A DNA stretch of 64,000 nucleotides from Bradyrhizobium sp. CCGUVB1N3 (GCF_024199925.1 NZ_JANADR010000001.1:4030001-4094000); one strand, 5' to 3'; positions 53,365 to 62,041 are shown, counted from the stretch's first letter. The notes: generated by a model from the letters alone, not told the origin. Translations and numbers: made by a program.

Positions 53365-54324
53365 ATGACGCGGCTGCGCTGTGCAATTCTCGACGATTAT
53401 TTCAACATCGCCCAGGACGTCGCCTACTGGTCGAAGATCTCCGACCGGGTCGACGTCACGGTGTTCAATCACCCCTTTGCGTCCGAGCAGGCCGCGGCCG
53501 GCGCACTCGCCGATTTCGAGATTATCTGCGCGATGCGCGAGCGCACGGCGTTTCCCAAGAGCCTGTTCGAGGCGCTGCCCAAGCTGAAGCTGCTGCTGAC
53601 CTCCGGCATGCGCAATGCCGCGATCGACATGGAGGCGGCGAAAGCGCGCAACGTCGTGATCTGCGGCACGCAATATTCCCGCGATCCGACCGCGGGGCTC
53701 ACCATGGGCCTGATCCTCGAATTGACCCGCGGCATAGGCCGCGAGAACGCGCGCATGCATGCGGGCGAGTCCTGGCAGACTTTCGCCGGCATCGAGATCG
53801 AGGGCCGGACGCTTGGCGTTGTCGGGCTTGGCAAGCTCGGCAGCAAGGTCGCGGGGATTGCGAAGTCGTTCGGGATGAACGTCATCGCATGGAGCCCCAA
53901 CCTGACGGCCGAGAAATGCGGGGAGCTCGGCGTCGGCTACGCCAGCAAGGAGGAGCTGTTTGCGAAGGCGGACATCATCACCATCCACGTGGTGCTGAGC
54001 GAGCGCTCGCGGGGACTGGTCGGCGCCGCCGATCTCGCGCGGATGAAGCCGACCGCCTATCTCGTCAACACCGCGCGCGGGCCGATCGTCGACGAGGCGG
54101 CGCTGCTCGAGGCGCTGCAACAGAAGAGGATCGCGGGTGCCGGCATCGACGTGTTCTCGGTCGAGCCGCTGCCGGTCGACCATCCCTTCCGCAAGCTCGA
54201 CAATATCGTGCTGACGCCGCATCTCGGCTACGCCACCGCGGACGGGCTGCGCATCCATTACGGGCAGATGGTCGAGGCGATCGACGCCTGGTTCAAGGGC
54301 GAGCCACAGCGAAGGCTCGCCTGA
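53365..54324 (+). CDS. D-2-hydroxyacid dehydrogenase
   Basis: A 319-residue NAD-dependent enzyme of the 2-hydroxyacid dehydrogenase family. Nucleotide motif LGVVGLGKLGSKVAGIAKSF (about 155-172), catalytic Arg in VNTARGPIVDEAAL, Glu in AGIDVFSVEPLP, His in LTPHLGYAT. Substrate (lactate, glycerate, phosphoglycerate-like) not determined; the N-terminal MTRLRCAILDDYFNIAQDVA is typical of the C-terminal-helix-lacking subgroup in rhizobia. Stands alone. Confidence 0.92.
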   Translation: MTRLRCAILDDYFNIAQDVAYWSKISDRVDVTVFNHPFASEQAAAGALADFEIICAMRERTAFPKSLFEALPKLKLLLTSGMRNAAIDMEAAKARNVVICGTQYSRDPTAGLTMGLILELTRGIGRENARMHAGESWQTFAGIEIEGRTLGVVGLGKLGSKVAGIAKSFGMNVIAWSPNLTAEKCGELGVGYASKEELFAKADIITIHVVLSERSRGLVGAADLARMKPTAYLVNTARGPIVDEAALLEALQQKRIAGAGIDVFSVEPLPVDHPFRKLDNIVLTPHLGYATADGLRIHYGQMVEAIDAWFKGEPQRRLA

Positions 54325-54417
54325 TCAAAACTCCGCAACCGTCATTGCGAGCGTCTGGTGACACCGAGCCGCGCGGAGATGGGGAGGTGCTCGTCTCGTC
54401 ACAGGCGCCCTTCGCGT

Positions 54418-54747
54418 TCAACCGCCCGATCCGTCAAACAGCTGCAGATAATCCTTGAGATAGAAATGGATCGCCTGGTCGGCCAAGAACAGTAACAAAA
54501 CACTCGACAGCAGGATTGCCCCCATCCTGACGATGTCTCTCCGGCTATTTATGCGATACGCGCGGTAAATGAGATAGGCGGCTACAGCGCCCCATGCCCA
54601 CATCAAGATCTCGTCCGGAAAGTCACGCGCCGCACCATATGCGGTCTCGCTTGAGTATCCGTGTGAGCGGACCGCAAGATAAAGGACCGACATTGCGGGC
54701 ATCAGCGAGAACAAAATCGCCAACATGGAGCGATATGCCCACGTCAT
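54418..54747 (-). CDS. Small membrane protein, FYLKDYLQL family (copy 1)
   Basis: A 109-residue protein with three hydrophobic segments: SMLAILFSLMPAMSVLYLAV, EILMWAWGAVAAYLIYRAYR, GAILLSSVLLLFLADQAIHF. The end reads FYLKDYLQLFDGSGG. Copy 2 follows at 54791-55132 with the same layout. I use ATG 54747 (MTWAYRSMLA) rather than the TTG at 54753. Function unknown. Confidence 0.7.
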   Translation of the reverse strand: MTWAYRSMLAILFSLMPAMSVLYLAVRSHGYSSETAYGAARDFPDEILMWAWGAVAAYLIYRAYRINSRRDIVRMGAILLSSVLLLFLADQAIHFYLKDYLQLFDGSGG

Positions 54748-54790
54748 GAGCAAGCACCTGCGGGTTCACGGAGCCACACATTCTATTCCG

Positions 54791-55132
54791 TCATCCGCCC
54801 TGCCCGAAATCGAGTTGCAGATAGTCCTTGAGATAGAAATCGACAGCGTGTTTGGCAGACAGGAACAACAAAACATACGACAGCAGAATCACCCCGAGAT
54901 GGACAACGCCTCTCCGGTTATTTAGGCGGAATGCGCGGTAGACGAGATAGAGCGCTACCGCGAAGCTTACCCAGATCAAAACCAGTCGAGGAAGTTCAAC
55001 CGCCGTATCATACTCGGTAATATGGCTATCGGGAAAACCTGCAAACATCAAAGAGAATGCAAGATCCTGGGCAAAGGCCAACGGCGTCAGCGAAAACAAA
55101 ACTGCCAATAGCGCGCGGGATGTCCGTTTCAT
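54791..55132 (-). CDS. Small membrane protein, FYLKDYLQL family (copy 2)
   Basis: A 113-residue protein starting MKRTSRALLAVLFSLTPLAF. It has YLVYRAFRLNNRRGVVHLGV and LLSYVLLFLSAKHAVDFYLK, DYLQLDFGQGG, aligned with copy 1 (YLIYRAYRINSRRDIVRMGA; FYLKDYLQL). ATG 55132 is preferred to the GTG at 55144. The two are tandem duplicates transcribed in the same direction, 44 bp apart, probably one operon with copy 2 first. Confidence 0.72.
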   Translation of the reverse strand: MKRTSRALLAVLFSLTPLAFAQDLAFSLMFAGFPDSHITEYDTAVELPRLVLIWVSFAVALYLVYRAFRLNNRRGVVHLGVILLSYVLLFLSAKHAVDFYLKDYLQLDFGQGG

Positions 55133-55253
55133 GCACCGAACCACGCGATCATTTCAGCCCGCCAATATTCTCGCGGCGTGGTTCGATGGTGAGCCGTCCA
55201 GGTTGTCTTGACCTTGCAACGTGGCGCGTGATCCCATTTGCAGCCGCCCAGGT

Positions 55254-55272
55254 CCTGCCCTATCGGGGCAGG
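55254..55272. terminator. Hairpin downstream of the second L,D-transpeptidase
   Basis: CCTGCCC and GGGCAGG around TATCG. It lies just after the stop of the gene at 55294 on the minus strand. No T-run, so a weak terminator at most. Confidence 0.4.
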
Positions 55273-55293
55273 TCAGGACTCCAGACAGGAGAC

Positions 55294-56520
55294 CTAGCGC
55301 ACCGTCACCGGCGCAGGCAGTGGCGGAACGACCGTGGGCTGCATGCCGGGGACCGGAGGCGCCATCTGCGCGGTGGCGGGTCCGCCGGGCGGCGGCGCGG
55401 CCGAAGCGGTAGCTGTGCCGGGCGGCGGGCCACCGGGCATCACGACGACGCGGGTGCCGACCTTGACGCGATCGAACAGGTCGGAGACGTCCTCGTTCAG
55501 CATGCCGATGCAGCCCGAGGAGACAAACTTGCCGATCGTCGAGGGTTGGTTGGTGCCGTGGATGCGGTACACCGTCGAGCCGAGATACATCGCCCGCGCG
55601 CCGAGCGGATTGCCGGGACCGCCGGCCATGAAGCGCGGCAGATAGGGCTGGCGCTCGATCATTTCCGTCGGCGGATGCCAATCCGGCCACTCCGCCTTGC
55701 GGGTGATCTTTTGCACGCCGGTCCAGGTGAAACCATCGCGGCCGACGCGCACGCCGTAGCGGATCGCGCGGCCATTGCCGAGCACATAATAGAGGTAGGT
55801 GTTCGGGGTATCGACAATGAGCGTACCGGCAGGCTCCTTGGTCTGGAGCGTCACTTCCTGCCGGCGCAGGTTCGGCGACAACTGCGTGGGCGCCGCGTCA
55901 GGCTGCTCCTCGGGCGGAAGCGCCGCAATCGTCACCGGCTGGCCATTCGGGCCGGTAGGCTGCTGCTGGACACCGCCGGTCGCGGCCGGTCCACCGACAC
56001 CTTCCGGCGGCCGCAGACCGTCGCCGGCGCCCTGCGGCGCGGCGGGACGGTCGGCATAGATCACCGCGGGCGGGCCGGCGGGGCGGCCATAGCGGGGATC
56101 ATCCGGCGACATCACCGGCCCCTGCGGCACATTGTTGGAATAGGCGGGCGCACCAGCCGGACGGCCGTAACGCGGATCATCCGGCGATACCACCGGCCCC
56201 TGCGGAGCGTTGTTGGAGTAGACCGGCGGACCGCCGGCGGGGCGACCATAGCGCGGATCGTCAGGCGACATCACCGGACCGGAGGGGCCGGGCGGCGGCA
56301 GCGCAGCGGAGTTCCGCGGCTGCGGCGGCACCGCGTCGTCGTCATCCTCGAGCGCGTCGAAATTCGGCACGCGGTCGCCGGGACGATATTCGGACGGGGA
56401 GCCCTGCTGATAGACCGGGGCCTGCTGGACTGGATAGCTCTGCTGAGCCTGCGCGAGCGAGGCTCCCGCCGCAGCGGCTGTTGCGGCAGCGCAAATCGTC
56501 AGAAAATGTTTGATCATCAT
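55294..56520 (-). CDS. L,D-transpeptidase with SPDDPRYGRPAG repeats
   Basis: A 408-residue periplasmic enzyme. Signal peptide MMIKHFLTICAAATAAAAGA. A Pro/Gly-rich linker holds three copies of SPDDPRYGRPAG, each followed by PVYSNNAPQGPV-like text, period 26-27 residues (DNA 56070-56290). The YkuD domain has YLYYVLGNGRAIRYGVRVGR, VYRIHGTNQPSTIGKFVSSG and CIGMLNEDVSDLF; the catalytic Cys is in SSGCIG. A Pro-rich tail follows the domain. Paralog of 18651-19370, whose linker is different and shorter. Confidence 0.92.
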   Translation of the reverse strand: MMIKHFLTICAAATAAAAGASLAQAQQSYPVQQAPVYQQGSPSEYRPGDRVPNFDALEDDDDAVPPQPRNSAALPPPGPSGPVMSPDDPRYGRPAGGPPVYSNNAPQGPVVSPDDPRYGRPAGAPAYSNNVPQGPVMSPDDPRYGRPAGPPAVIYADRPAAPQGAGDGLRPPEGVGGPAATGGVQQQPTGPNGQPVTIAALPPEEQPDAAPTQLSPNLRRQEVTLQTKEPAGTLIVDTPNTYLYYVLGNGRAIRYGVRVGRDGFTWTGVQKITRKAEWPDWHPPTEMIERQPYLPRFMAGGPGNPLGARAMYLGSTVYRIHGTNQPSTIGKFVSSGCIGMLNEDVSDLFDRVKVGTRVVVMPGGPPPGTATASAAPPPGGPATAQMAPPVPGMQPTVVPPLPAPVTVR

Positions 56521-56879
56521 CGCCCTAGTTTAGTCCCCAGGCCCGTCCGGACCGTTAACGGCACATGGACGAAGATCGCGGCGCATTCAAGACAAAACAG
56601 GCCGATTCGGGCCTGATTTGGTGAATTGTGATCGGCGGCGCGATCGTTGCTCCGGTGCATCACGGAGCGGAAATCGCGCGGGCCCGCTGGGCGCCGGACT
56701 CACCGCCCCCGATTTTTTACGGAACGGCTTGGGAGTGTTCGGGTATTCTCGAATCGGCCTGATTCGCCCTCGCTTTGACCTGTATCCCGCGCGGCGAACG
56801 CGGCAACTCAGTACCGTCACCGCGTTCAGATGGCTCAAGGGCCTCGGCAGCAACCTGCCAAGGCGGAAATTGCCCTTCG
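56521..56879. other. 359-bp divergent gap
   Basis: Promoter space for two divergent genes. CAGGCC and GGCCTG around GATTCG (56607-56624) form a small hairpin. A GTTAAC lies at 56553. No gene or repeat family recognised. Confidence 0.5.
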
Positions 56880-57674
56880 ATGCTGCCCGGCTTTCGCTTC
56901 CTGCTTGCCGCGATCCTGTTGTCTACCTCCATCCTGGTGTTCGGCTTAGGGGCCGCCGCGCTGCTGCGGGCGACGCATGAGCAGTTCGTCAGCAACCCGT
57001 CCTGGCGAAATGGCCCGCAGGAGCAGGTGTTCGCGCAAGCGAGCGAACCGGCGCAGCCGGTGCTCGCAGTGTTCCGCGCCGAGCCGCTGCCGTCCTCGAC
57101 CTCGGTACGGGACGACGTCCCGACCGTCGGTCTGCCCGAGAGCGGACCTGAGCAGGTTGCCGCACTGACGTCGGAGGTGAGCAGCGAGCCGGTCGCACTG
57201 GCCAGCGAAACTGCCGCTGCTGAAGCTCCCTCTCCGCCGGCCGAGACGCCGGCGCCGCAATCTGCGTCGGCCGAAACCACACCTTCGACCAGCGAGACCA
57301 TGCCCGCTACCGGCGAGGCGGTGCCGACGCCGGTCGCAGCAGCCGAGCCACAACAGGCTGATGCCGCTAGCTCCGCGCCGTCCTCCGACACAAGAATTGA
57401 GGTTGCCGCCCTCGCCGATCCCGCAACTGCCGTGGCCCCCGAGCCGCCGCCGGCGAAGGTCGAGGCGACAAGCGACACTGCCGACAAACAGGCTACCAAG
57501 CGCCCCGCGCATCGGGCCAAGAAGCGCCACCGGATCGTACGGCGCCCGCCACCACCACCGGTCATGCCAGTGCAGCAGACCTTCAATCCCTTCGCCACGC
57601 AGCCACTGCAGCAGTATCAGTATCGGCAGCAATATCAGCAGCCGGCCTACGCGGCGACCACCCGCGCCCGATGA
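56880..57674 (+). CDS. Membrane-anchored Pro/Ala/Glu-rich hypothetical protein
   Basis: About 264 residues. One N-terminal hydrophobic helix (MLPGFRFLLAAILLSTSILV FGLG), then a low-complexity Ala/Pro/Glu/Ser/Thr region to about residue 215, a basic patch (KRPAHRAKKRHRIVRRPPPP) and a Gln/Tyr-rich end (QPLQQYQYRQQYQQPAYAAT). The longer frame upstream has no start signal. No domain recognised; probably periplasmic, anchored by the helix. Convergent with the sulfurtransferase gene, seven bases apart. Confidence 0.7.
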   Translation: MLPGFRFLLAAILLSTSILVFGLGAAALLRATHEQFVSNPSWRNGPQEQVFAQASEPAQPVLAVFRAEPLPSSTSVRDDVPTVGLPESGPEQVAALTSEVSSEPVALASETAAAEAPSPPAETPAPQSASAETTPSTSETMPATGEAVPTPVAAAEPQQADAASSAPSSDTRIEVAALADPATAVAPEPPPAKVEATSDTADKQATKRPAHRAKKRHRIVRRPPPPPVMPVQQTFNPFATQPLQQYQYRQQYQQPAYAATTRAR

Positions 57675-57681
57675 GCGGGCC

Positions 57682-58539
57682 TCACGCCGGCCCGGTCGCG
57701 ATCGCCGGGCCGCCCTCCTGGCCCCATTCCGACCATGAGCCGTCATAGAGCGCGGTGTCGGTGACCCCGAGCCGATACAGCGCGAGCGTCAGCACGCCGG
57801 CGGAGACGCCGGAGCCGCAGCTCGTCACGATCGGCGCGTCGAGCTTGACGCCGGCGCCGGTGAAGGCGGCGCGCAGGTCGGCGAGCGGTTTCATTTCGCC
57901 GGTCGCGGCGTCGAACAATTGGGCATAGGGCACGTTGCGGGCGCCAGGGATGTGGCCGGAGCGGATGCCCGGCCGCGGCTCCGCCGCGCGGCCCTCGAAA
58001 CGCTCCGCCGGACGCGCATCGATCACCTGCTCGGCACGGCTTTCGACGTTGGCGATCAACTGCTGCATGCTGCGCACGCGCTTCGGATCATAGCTTGCCT
58101 TGAAGGTCGCGGACTTCGGCTTCACCTCGCCGCCCTCCACGGGACGTCCCTCCGCGCGCCACTTCTTCAAGCCGCCATTGAGGATGCGCACGTTGCCGTG
58201 GCCATTGGACAAATACATCCACCACGCCCGCGGTGCGGCGACCCAGCCGCCGGCATCGTAGATCACGACAGTGTCGGCATTGGAGATGCCGAGATGGCCG
58301 ACGTCGCGGCCGAACTGCTCGGCGCTCGGGAACATGTGCGGCAACGGGTTGGAATGGTCGGACACCGCGTCGACGTCGAAAAACACCGCGCCCGGCAGAT
58401 GCGCGGCGAGGTAGTCGTCCTTCGGCAGCGGCAGCACGCCCGGCAGCTTGAAGGTGGCGTCGAGAATCTTGACGTTTGCATCATTGAGATGCGCGGCGAG
58501 CCATTCGGTAGAGACGAGGGGATCGGTGGCGGTGGTCAT
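57682..58539 (-). CDS. sseA: 3-mercaptopyruvate sulfurtransferase
   Basis: A 285-residue two-rhodanese-domain enzyme. Catalytic Cys241 is in VTSCGSGVSAGVLTLAL, the CGSGVTA-type loop typical of mercaptopyruvate rather than thiosulfate sulfurtransferases. N-terminal domain: VSTEWLAAHLNDANVKILDA, VVIYDAGGWVAAPRAWWMYL; second: VIDARPAERFEGRAAEPRPG. It transfers sulfur from 3-mercaptopyruvate. A single-domain rhodanese gene is upstream on the same strand, separated by a repeat. Confidence 0.93.
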   Translation of the reverse strand: MTTATDPLVSTEWLAAHLNDANVKILDATFKLPGVLPLPKDDYLAAHLPGAVFFDVDAVSDHSNPLPHMFPSAEQFGRDVGHLGISNADTVVIYDAGGWVAAPRAWWMYLSNGHGNVRILNGGLKKWRAEGRPVEGGEVKPKSATFKASYDPKRVRSMQQLIANVESRAEQVIDARPAERFEGRAAEPRPGIRSGHIPGARNVPYAQLFDAATGEMKPLADLRAAFTGAGVKLDAPIVTSCGSGVSAGVLTLALYRLGVTDTALYDGSWSEWGQEGGPAIATGPA

Positions 58540-58610
58540 TCGGCATTTTCCTTGTCATTACGAGGCGTGCACAGTCCAAGCGAGGTTGAAGCAGTGCGCG
58601 TCAAACTCCG

Positions 58611-58718
58611 CTGTCATCGCCCGGCTCGACCAGGCGATCCAGTATTCCGGAGGCGGTCGTGATTGAGCCGAGAGGCCGCGGCGTACTGGATTCGCCGCCT
58701 TCGCGGGGAATGACGCCG
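58611..58718. repeat. Intergenic repeat, family B
   Basis: CTGTCATCGCCCGGCTCGAC, GCGATCCAGTATTCCGG, GCGTACTGGATTCGCCG and GCGGGGAATGACG. Related in inverted order to 5966-6065. Confidence 0.5.
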
Positions 58719-58744
58719 GAGATTGGAGTAGCAGCGAAGCGCCC

Positions 58745-59158
58745 TCACCCCTTCTTCTTCGGCTCCCACTTCTCCACCGGCCCGCCGGCATCGCGCCAGG
58801 CGGCATAGCCGCCGGCGATGTGGGCGACGGGTTTGAGACCCATGTCCTGCGCGGTCTTGGCGGCGAGCGCGGAGCGCAGGCCGCCGGCGCAATGGAAGAC
58901 GAACTTCTTGTCCTCCTGGAAGATCGGCTTCGCATAGGGGCTCTGCGGATCGATCCAGAATTCGAGCATGCCGCGGGTGCAGGCGAACGCACCGGGAATG
59001 CGGCCGTCGCGCTCGATCTCGCGGGGGTCGCGGATGTCGACGATGACGACGTCGCCATTCTTGGAGATTTCGATGGCGTCCTTGGCGGACAGCGTCTCGA
59101 TCTCGGCATTGGCCTCGTCAATCAGCGCCTTGATGCCGCGGGTGATGTTTTGGGGCAT
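58745..59158 (-). CDS. Single-domain rhodanese-like protein
   Basis: A 137-residue protein. DVVIVDIRDPREIERDGRIP, GAFACTRGMLEFWIDPQSPY and the active loop FVFHCAGGLRSALAAKTAQD with Cys, then VAHIAGGYAAWRDAGGPVEK. CAGGLRSA differs from the CRxGxR of many rhodaneses but keeps a loop Cys. I start at ATG 59158 (MPQNITRGIKALIDEA); the text upstream is family C repeat. Probably shuttles sulfane sulfur; partner unknown. Confidence 0.88.
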   Translation of the reverse strand: MPQNITRGIKALIDEANAEIETLSAKDAIEISKNGDVVIVDIRDPREIERDGRIPGAFACTRGMLEFWIDPQSPYAKPIFQEDKKFVFHCAGGLRSALAAKTAQDMGLKPVAHIAGGYAAWRDAGGPVEKWEPKKKG

Positions 59159-59189
59159 GTGCTTCTCCCTCTTGTTGCCTCGTCGTTCC

Positions 59190-59301
59190 GGGGCGATGCG
59201 ACGGGACCTCGAAGCGGCCCGGAGCATCGAACCAGGAACCTCGATCCATACTTACAGCATCGAGATTCCGGGTTCGCCCTTCGGGCGCCCCGGAATGACA
59301 G
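59190..59301. repeat. Intergenic repeat, family C
   Basis: GTTCCGGGGCGATGCGACGG, GGAGCATCGAACCAGG, CATCGAGATTCCGGGTTCGC and GGGCGCCCCGGAATGACAG. Same ends as 10396-10486 and 15494-15610. Confidence 0.7.
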
Positions 59302-59305
59302 GGTG

Positions 59306-60481
59306 CTAGTGCGTCAACTCCTTCATCGCGCCCTCAAGCCCCTCGATGGTGATCGGGAACATGCGGTTCGCAAAGATGCGGCGGATGATGGTGGTCGATT
59401 CCGAATAGTCCCAGTGCTTCTGCTGCACCGGGTTGAGCCACACCGCATGCGGATAGGTGCGGATGATGCGATCGAGCCAGACCGAGCCCGGCTCCTCGTT
59501 GACGTGCTCGACCGAGCCGCCGGGCACCATGATCTCGTAGGGCGACATCGAGGCGTCGCCGACGAACACGACCTTGTAGTCGTGCGGATATTTGTGCAGC
59601 ACGTCCCAGGTCGGCGTGCGGTCGGTGAAACGCCGCTTGTTCTGCTTCCACACGCCCTCATAGAGGCAGTTGTGGAAGTAGAAATACTCCATGTGCTTGA
59701 ACTCGCTCTTGGCCGCCGAGAACAGCTCCTCGACCTGCTCGATATGCGAATCCATCGAGCCGCCGATGTCGAAGAACACCAGAAGCTTGACCGCGTTGCG
59801 CCGCTCGGGGCGCATGACCACGTCGAGATAGCCGTGGTTGGCGGTTTGCTTGATCGTATTGTCGAGATCGAGCTCGTCCGGTGCGCCGGTGCGCGCGAAT
59901 TTGCGCAGGCGCCGCAGCGCGACCTTGATGTTGCGGATGCCGAGCTCGACATTGCCGTCGAGATCCCTGAACTCGCGCTTGTCCCACACCTTCACGGCGC
60001 GGTTGTTGCGGTTCTTCTCCTGCCCGATGCGCACGCCCTCGGGATTGTAGCCATAGGCGCCGAATGGCGAGGTGCCGGCCGTGCCGATCCACTTGCTGCC
60101 GCCCTGATGGCGGCCCTTCTGCTCCTCGAGCCGCTTCTTCAGGGTCTCCATGAGCTTGTCCCAGCCCATGGCCTCGATCTGCTTCTTTTCTTCTTCCGTG
60201 AGATATTTCTCGGCGAGCTTCTTCAGCCACTCCTCGGGGATCTCCGCCTTGTCCATGGCGTCGAGCAGGCTTTCCAGCCCCTTGAACACGGTGCCGAAGA
60301 CGCGGTCGAACTTGTCGAGGTTACGCTCGTCCTTCACCAGCGAGGCGCGCGACAGATAGTAGAAATTCTCGACCGTATAGTCCGCGAGGTCGGCGTCGAG
60401 CGCCTCCATCAGCGTGAGGTATTCGCGCAGCGTCACAGGGACCTGCGCGTCGCGCAATGAGGTGAAGAATTGCAGGAACAT
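59306..60481 (-). CDS. VWA-domain protein, CoxE-like
   Basis: A 391-residue cytosolic protein. The N-terminal helical part (FFTSLRDAQVPVTLREYLTL) is typical of the CoxE/YehP group. The C-terminal von Willebrand A domain has LLVFFDIGGSMDSHIEQVEE; the MIDAS reads DxGGS rather than DxSxS, so the second Ser is Gly. Then FHNCLYEGVW, YKVVFVGDASMSPYEI and NPVQQKHWDYSEST. Such proteins act with MoxR ATPases in metal insertion or complex assembly. The MoxR gene (60944) is divergent, 460 bp away with the GlsB-like gene between. Confidence 0.9.
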   Translation of the reverse strand: MFLQFFTSLRDAQVPVTLREYLTLMEALDADLADYTVENFYYLSRASLVKDERNLDKFDRVFGTVFKGLESLLDAMDKAEIPEEWLKKLAEKYLTEEEKKQIEAMGWDKLMETLKKRLEEQKGRHQGGSKWIGTAGTSPFGAYGYNPEGVRIGQEKNRNNRAVKVWDKREFRDLDGNVELGIRNIKVALRRLRKFARTGAPDELDLDNTIKQTANHGYLDVVMRPERRNAVKLLVFFDIGGSMDSHIEQVEELFSAAKSEFKHMEYFYFHNCLYEGVWKQNKRRFTDRTPTWDVLHKYPHDYKVVFVGDASMSPYEIMVPGGSVEHVNEEPGSVWLDRIIRTYPHAVWLNPVQQKHWDYSESTTIIRRIFANRMFPITIEGLEGAMKELTH

Positions 60482-60604
60482 GGATGACAGATTGCCCGTC
60501 GGATGGCTCCCGTCAAGGGGCGCAGCTTTCGGCCGAGGTCTGGACCGGGAGGCTTTTTGCTCTAAAATTACCGCGCTTGAGGCTTGGATTTAGGGATGTT
60601 TGCC

Positions 60605-60850
60605 ATGGGAATTGTCGCAGCGCTGATCATCGGAGCGATCGCCGGCTGGCTCGCGGGAAAAATTGTTCACGGGGCGGGATTTGGGCTGATCGGCAACATG
60701 GTGGTCGGCATCATCGGCGCGCTGGTCGCGAGCTGGATCCTGCCGCAACTGGGCATCGGGCTTGCCACCGGCACGTTCGGCGCGATCCTGGACGCCACCG
60801 TCGGCGCGGTGATTGTGCTGGTCATCCTTTCGCTGATAAGACGGGTCTGA
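60605..60850 (+). CDS. GlsB/YeaQ/YmgE-family membrane protein
   Basis: An 81-residue protein with three hydrophobic helices: MGIVAALIIGAIAGWLAGKI, IGNMVVGIIGALVASWILPQ, TFGAILDATVGAVIVLVILS. The GxxAGWLAGKI...GNxVVGIIGA text is diagnostic of the family, once called transglycosylase-associated proteins, often stress induced. Starts at 60584 (TTG) and 60596 are possible. A ten-base hairpin follows its stop. Confidence 0.9.
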   Translation: MGIVAALIIGAIAGWLAGKIVHGAGFGLIGNMVVGIIGALVASWILPQLGIGLATGTFGAILDATVGAVIVLVILSLIRRV

Positions 60851-60868
60851 ACAGCTTGACCGAACCCG

Positions 60869-60891
60869 AACGGCCGCTTTCAGCGGCCGTT
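60869..60891 (+). terminator. Hairpin after the GlsB-like gene
   Basis: AACGGCCGCT and AGCGGCCGTT, exact arms, loop TTC. No T-run beyond TTCCTGTG; probably weak termination. Confidence 0.55.
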
Positions 60892-60943
60892 CCTGTGTGG
60901 GCACGAGCCACTCCGCCCGCACCATGAACGACAAGGACGCGCG

Positions 60944-61786
60944 ATGAAGTTTACCGGCACCAAGGACTATGTTGCGACCGACGATCTCAAGGTCGCGGTC
61001 AACGCCTCGATCGTGCTGGAGCGCCCGCTGCTGGTGAAGGGCGAGCCCGGCACCGGCAAGACGGTGCTGGCCGAGGAAGTCGCCAAAGCGCTGAACGCGC
61101 CGCTGCTCACCTGGCACATCAAGTCCACCACCAAGGCGCAGCAGGGTCTCTACGAATACGACGCGGTGTCGCGCCTGCGCGACAGCCAGCTCGGCGATGC
61201 CCGCGTCTCCGACATCAAGAACTACATCAAGCGCGGCAAGCTGTGGGATGCCTTCACCGCCGAGCAGCGCCCGGTGCTCCTGATCGACGAAATCGACAAG
61301 GCCGACATCGAGTTTCCGAACGACCTGTTGCTCGAGCTCGACCGCATGGAATTCCACGTCTACGAGACCGGCGAGACGATCAAGGCCAAGCAGCGCCCGA
61401 TCATGATGATCACCTCCAACAACGAGAAGGAGCTGCCGGACGCTTTTCTCCGCCGCTGCTTCTTCCACTACATCAAGTTCCCCGACGCCGAGACCATGGG
61501 CCGGATCGTCGACGTCCATTTCCCCGGCATCAAGAAGCGCCTGGTGGAAGAGGCGCTGCGCATCTTCTTCGAGGTGCGCGAGGTGCCCGGCTTGAAGAAG
61601 AAGCCCTCGACCTCCGAACTGCTCGACTGGCTGAAGTTGCTGCTCAACGAGGAAATGACGCCGGAGCAACTGCGCGAGCGCGACCCGCGCAAGCTAATCC
61701 CGCCGCTGCACGGCGCCCTGCTCAAGAACGAGCAGGACGTGCATCTGTTCGAGCGGCTGGCGTTCCTGAGCCGTCGCGAGGTCTGA
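60944..61786 (+). CDS. MoxR-family AAA ATPase
   Basis: A 280-residue AAA+ ATPase. Walker A LVKGEPGTGKTVLAEEVAKA, Walker B RPVLLIDEIDKADIEFPNDL, sensor 1 MMITSNNEKELPDAFLRRCF with the arginine finger RRC, and a lid domain (about 200-280). MoxR proteins work with VWA partners to insert metals or assemble complexes; the partner is probably the VWA protein at 59306-60481. Start ATG 60944 (MKFTGTKDYVATDD). Downstream is a family A repeat. Confidence 0.94.
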   Translation: MKFTGTKDYVATDDLKVAVNASIVLERPLLVKGEPGTGKTVLAEEVAKALNAPLLTWHIKSTTKAQQGLYEYDAVSRLRDSQLGDARVSDIKNYIKRGKLWDAFTAEQRPVLLIDEIDKADIEFPNDLLLELDRMEFHVYETGETIKAKQRPIMMITSNNEKELPDAFLRRCFFHYIKFPDAETMGRIVDVHFPGIKKRLVEEALRIFFEVREVPGLKKKPSTSELLDWLKLLLNEEMTPEQLRERDPRKLIPPLHGALLKNEQDVHLFERLAFLSRREV

Positions 61787-61815
61787 GGCGCGTCCAGGAG
61801 CAACCCGTTAGTCCC

Positions 61816-61945
61816 GTCATCCTGAGGTGCGAGCAACGCAAGCCTCGAAGGATGAACGGCCGAGATGCAGTCGGGCCGTCGCCCTTCGAGGCCTCCGCTG
61901 CGCTCCGGCACCTCCAGCGACAATGGCTTCGCCATTGCGCGGGGG
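61816..61945. repeat. Intergenic repeat, family A
   Basis: CGTCATCCTGAGGTGCGAGC, GCCTCGAAGGATGAACGG, GTCGCCCTTCGAGGCCTCCG and CACCTCCAGCGACAATGGC, then GCCATTGCGCGGGGGTGACG. Two or three stems. Confidence 0.75.
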
Positions 61946-62041
61946 TGACGGTGAGACACCCGGAGGTTTCGCAAGCGCTCAACCCATCCCCGCCCGCGCG
62001 GCATTGGAGCAGTCCGGTTCGAACGCTGCCCTGTGGGAAGA

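Noticed and set aside
55057..56616. 519-codon plus-strand frame opposite the second L,D-transpeptidase
   Set aside because: Antisense to a well-supported gene, Arg/Gly/His-rich, no domain.
58820..60460. 546-codon plus-strand frame opposite the rhodanese and VWA genes
   Set aside because: It crosses two real genes and the repeat between them; composition is His/Asp/Leu/Val shadow type.
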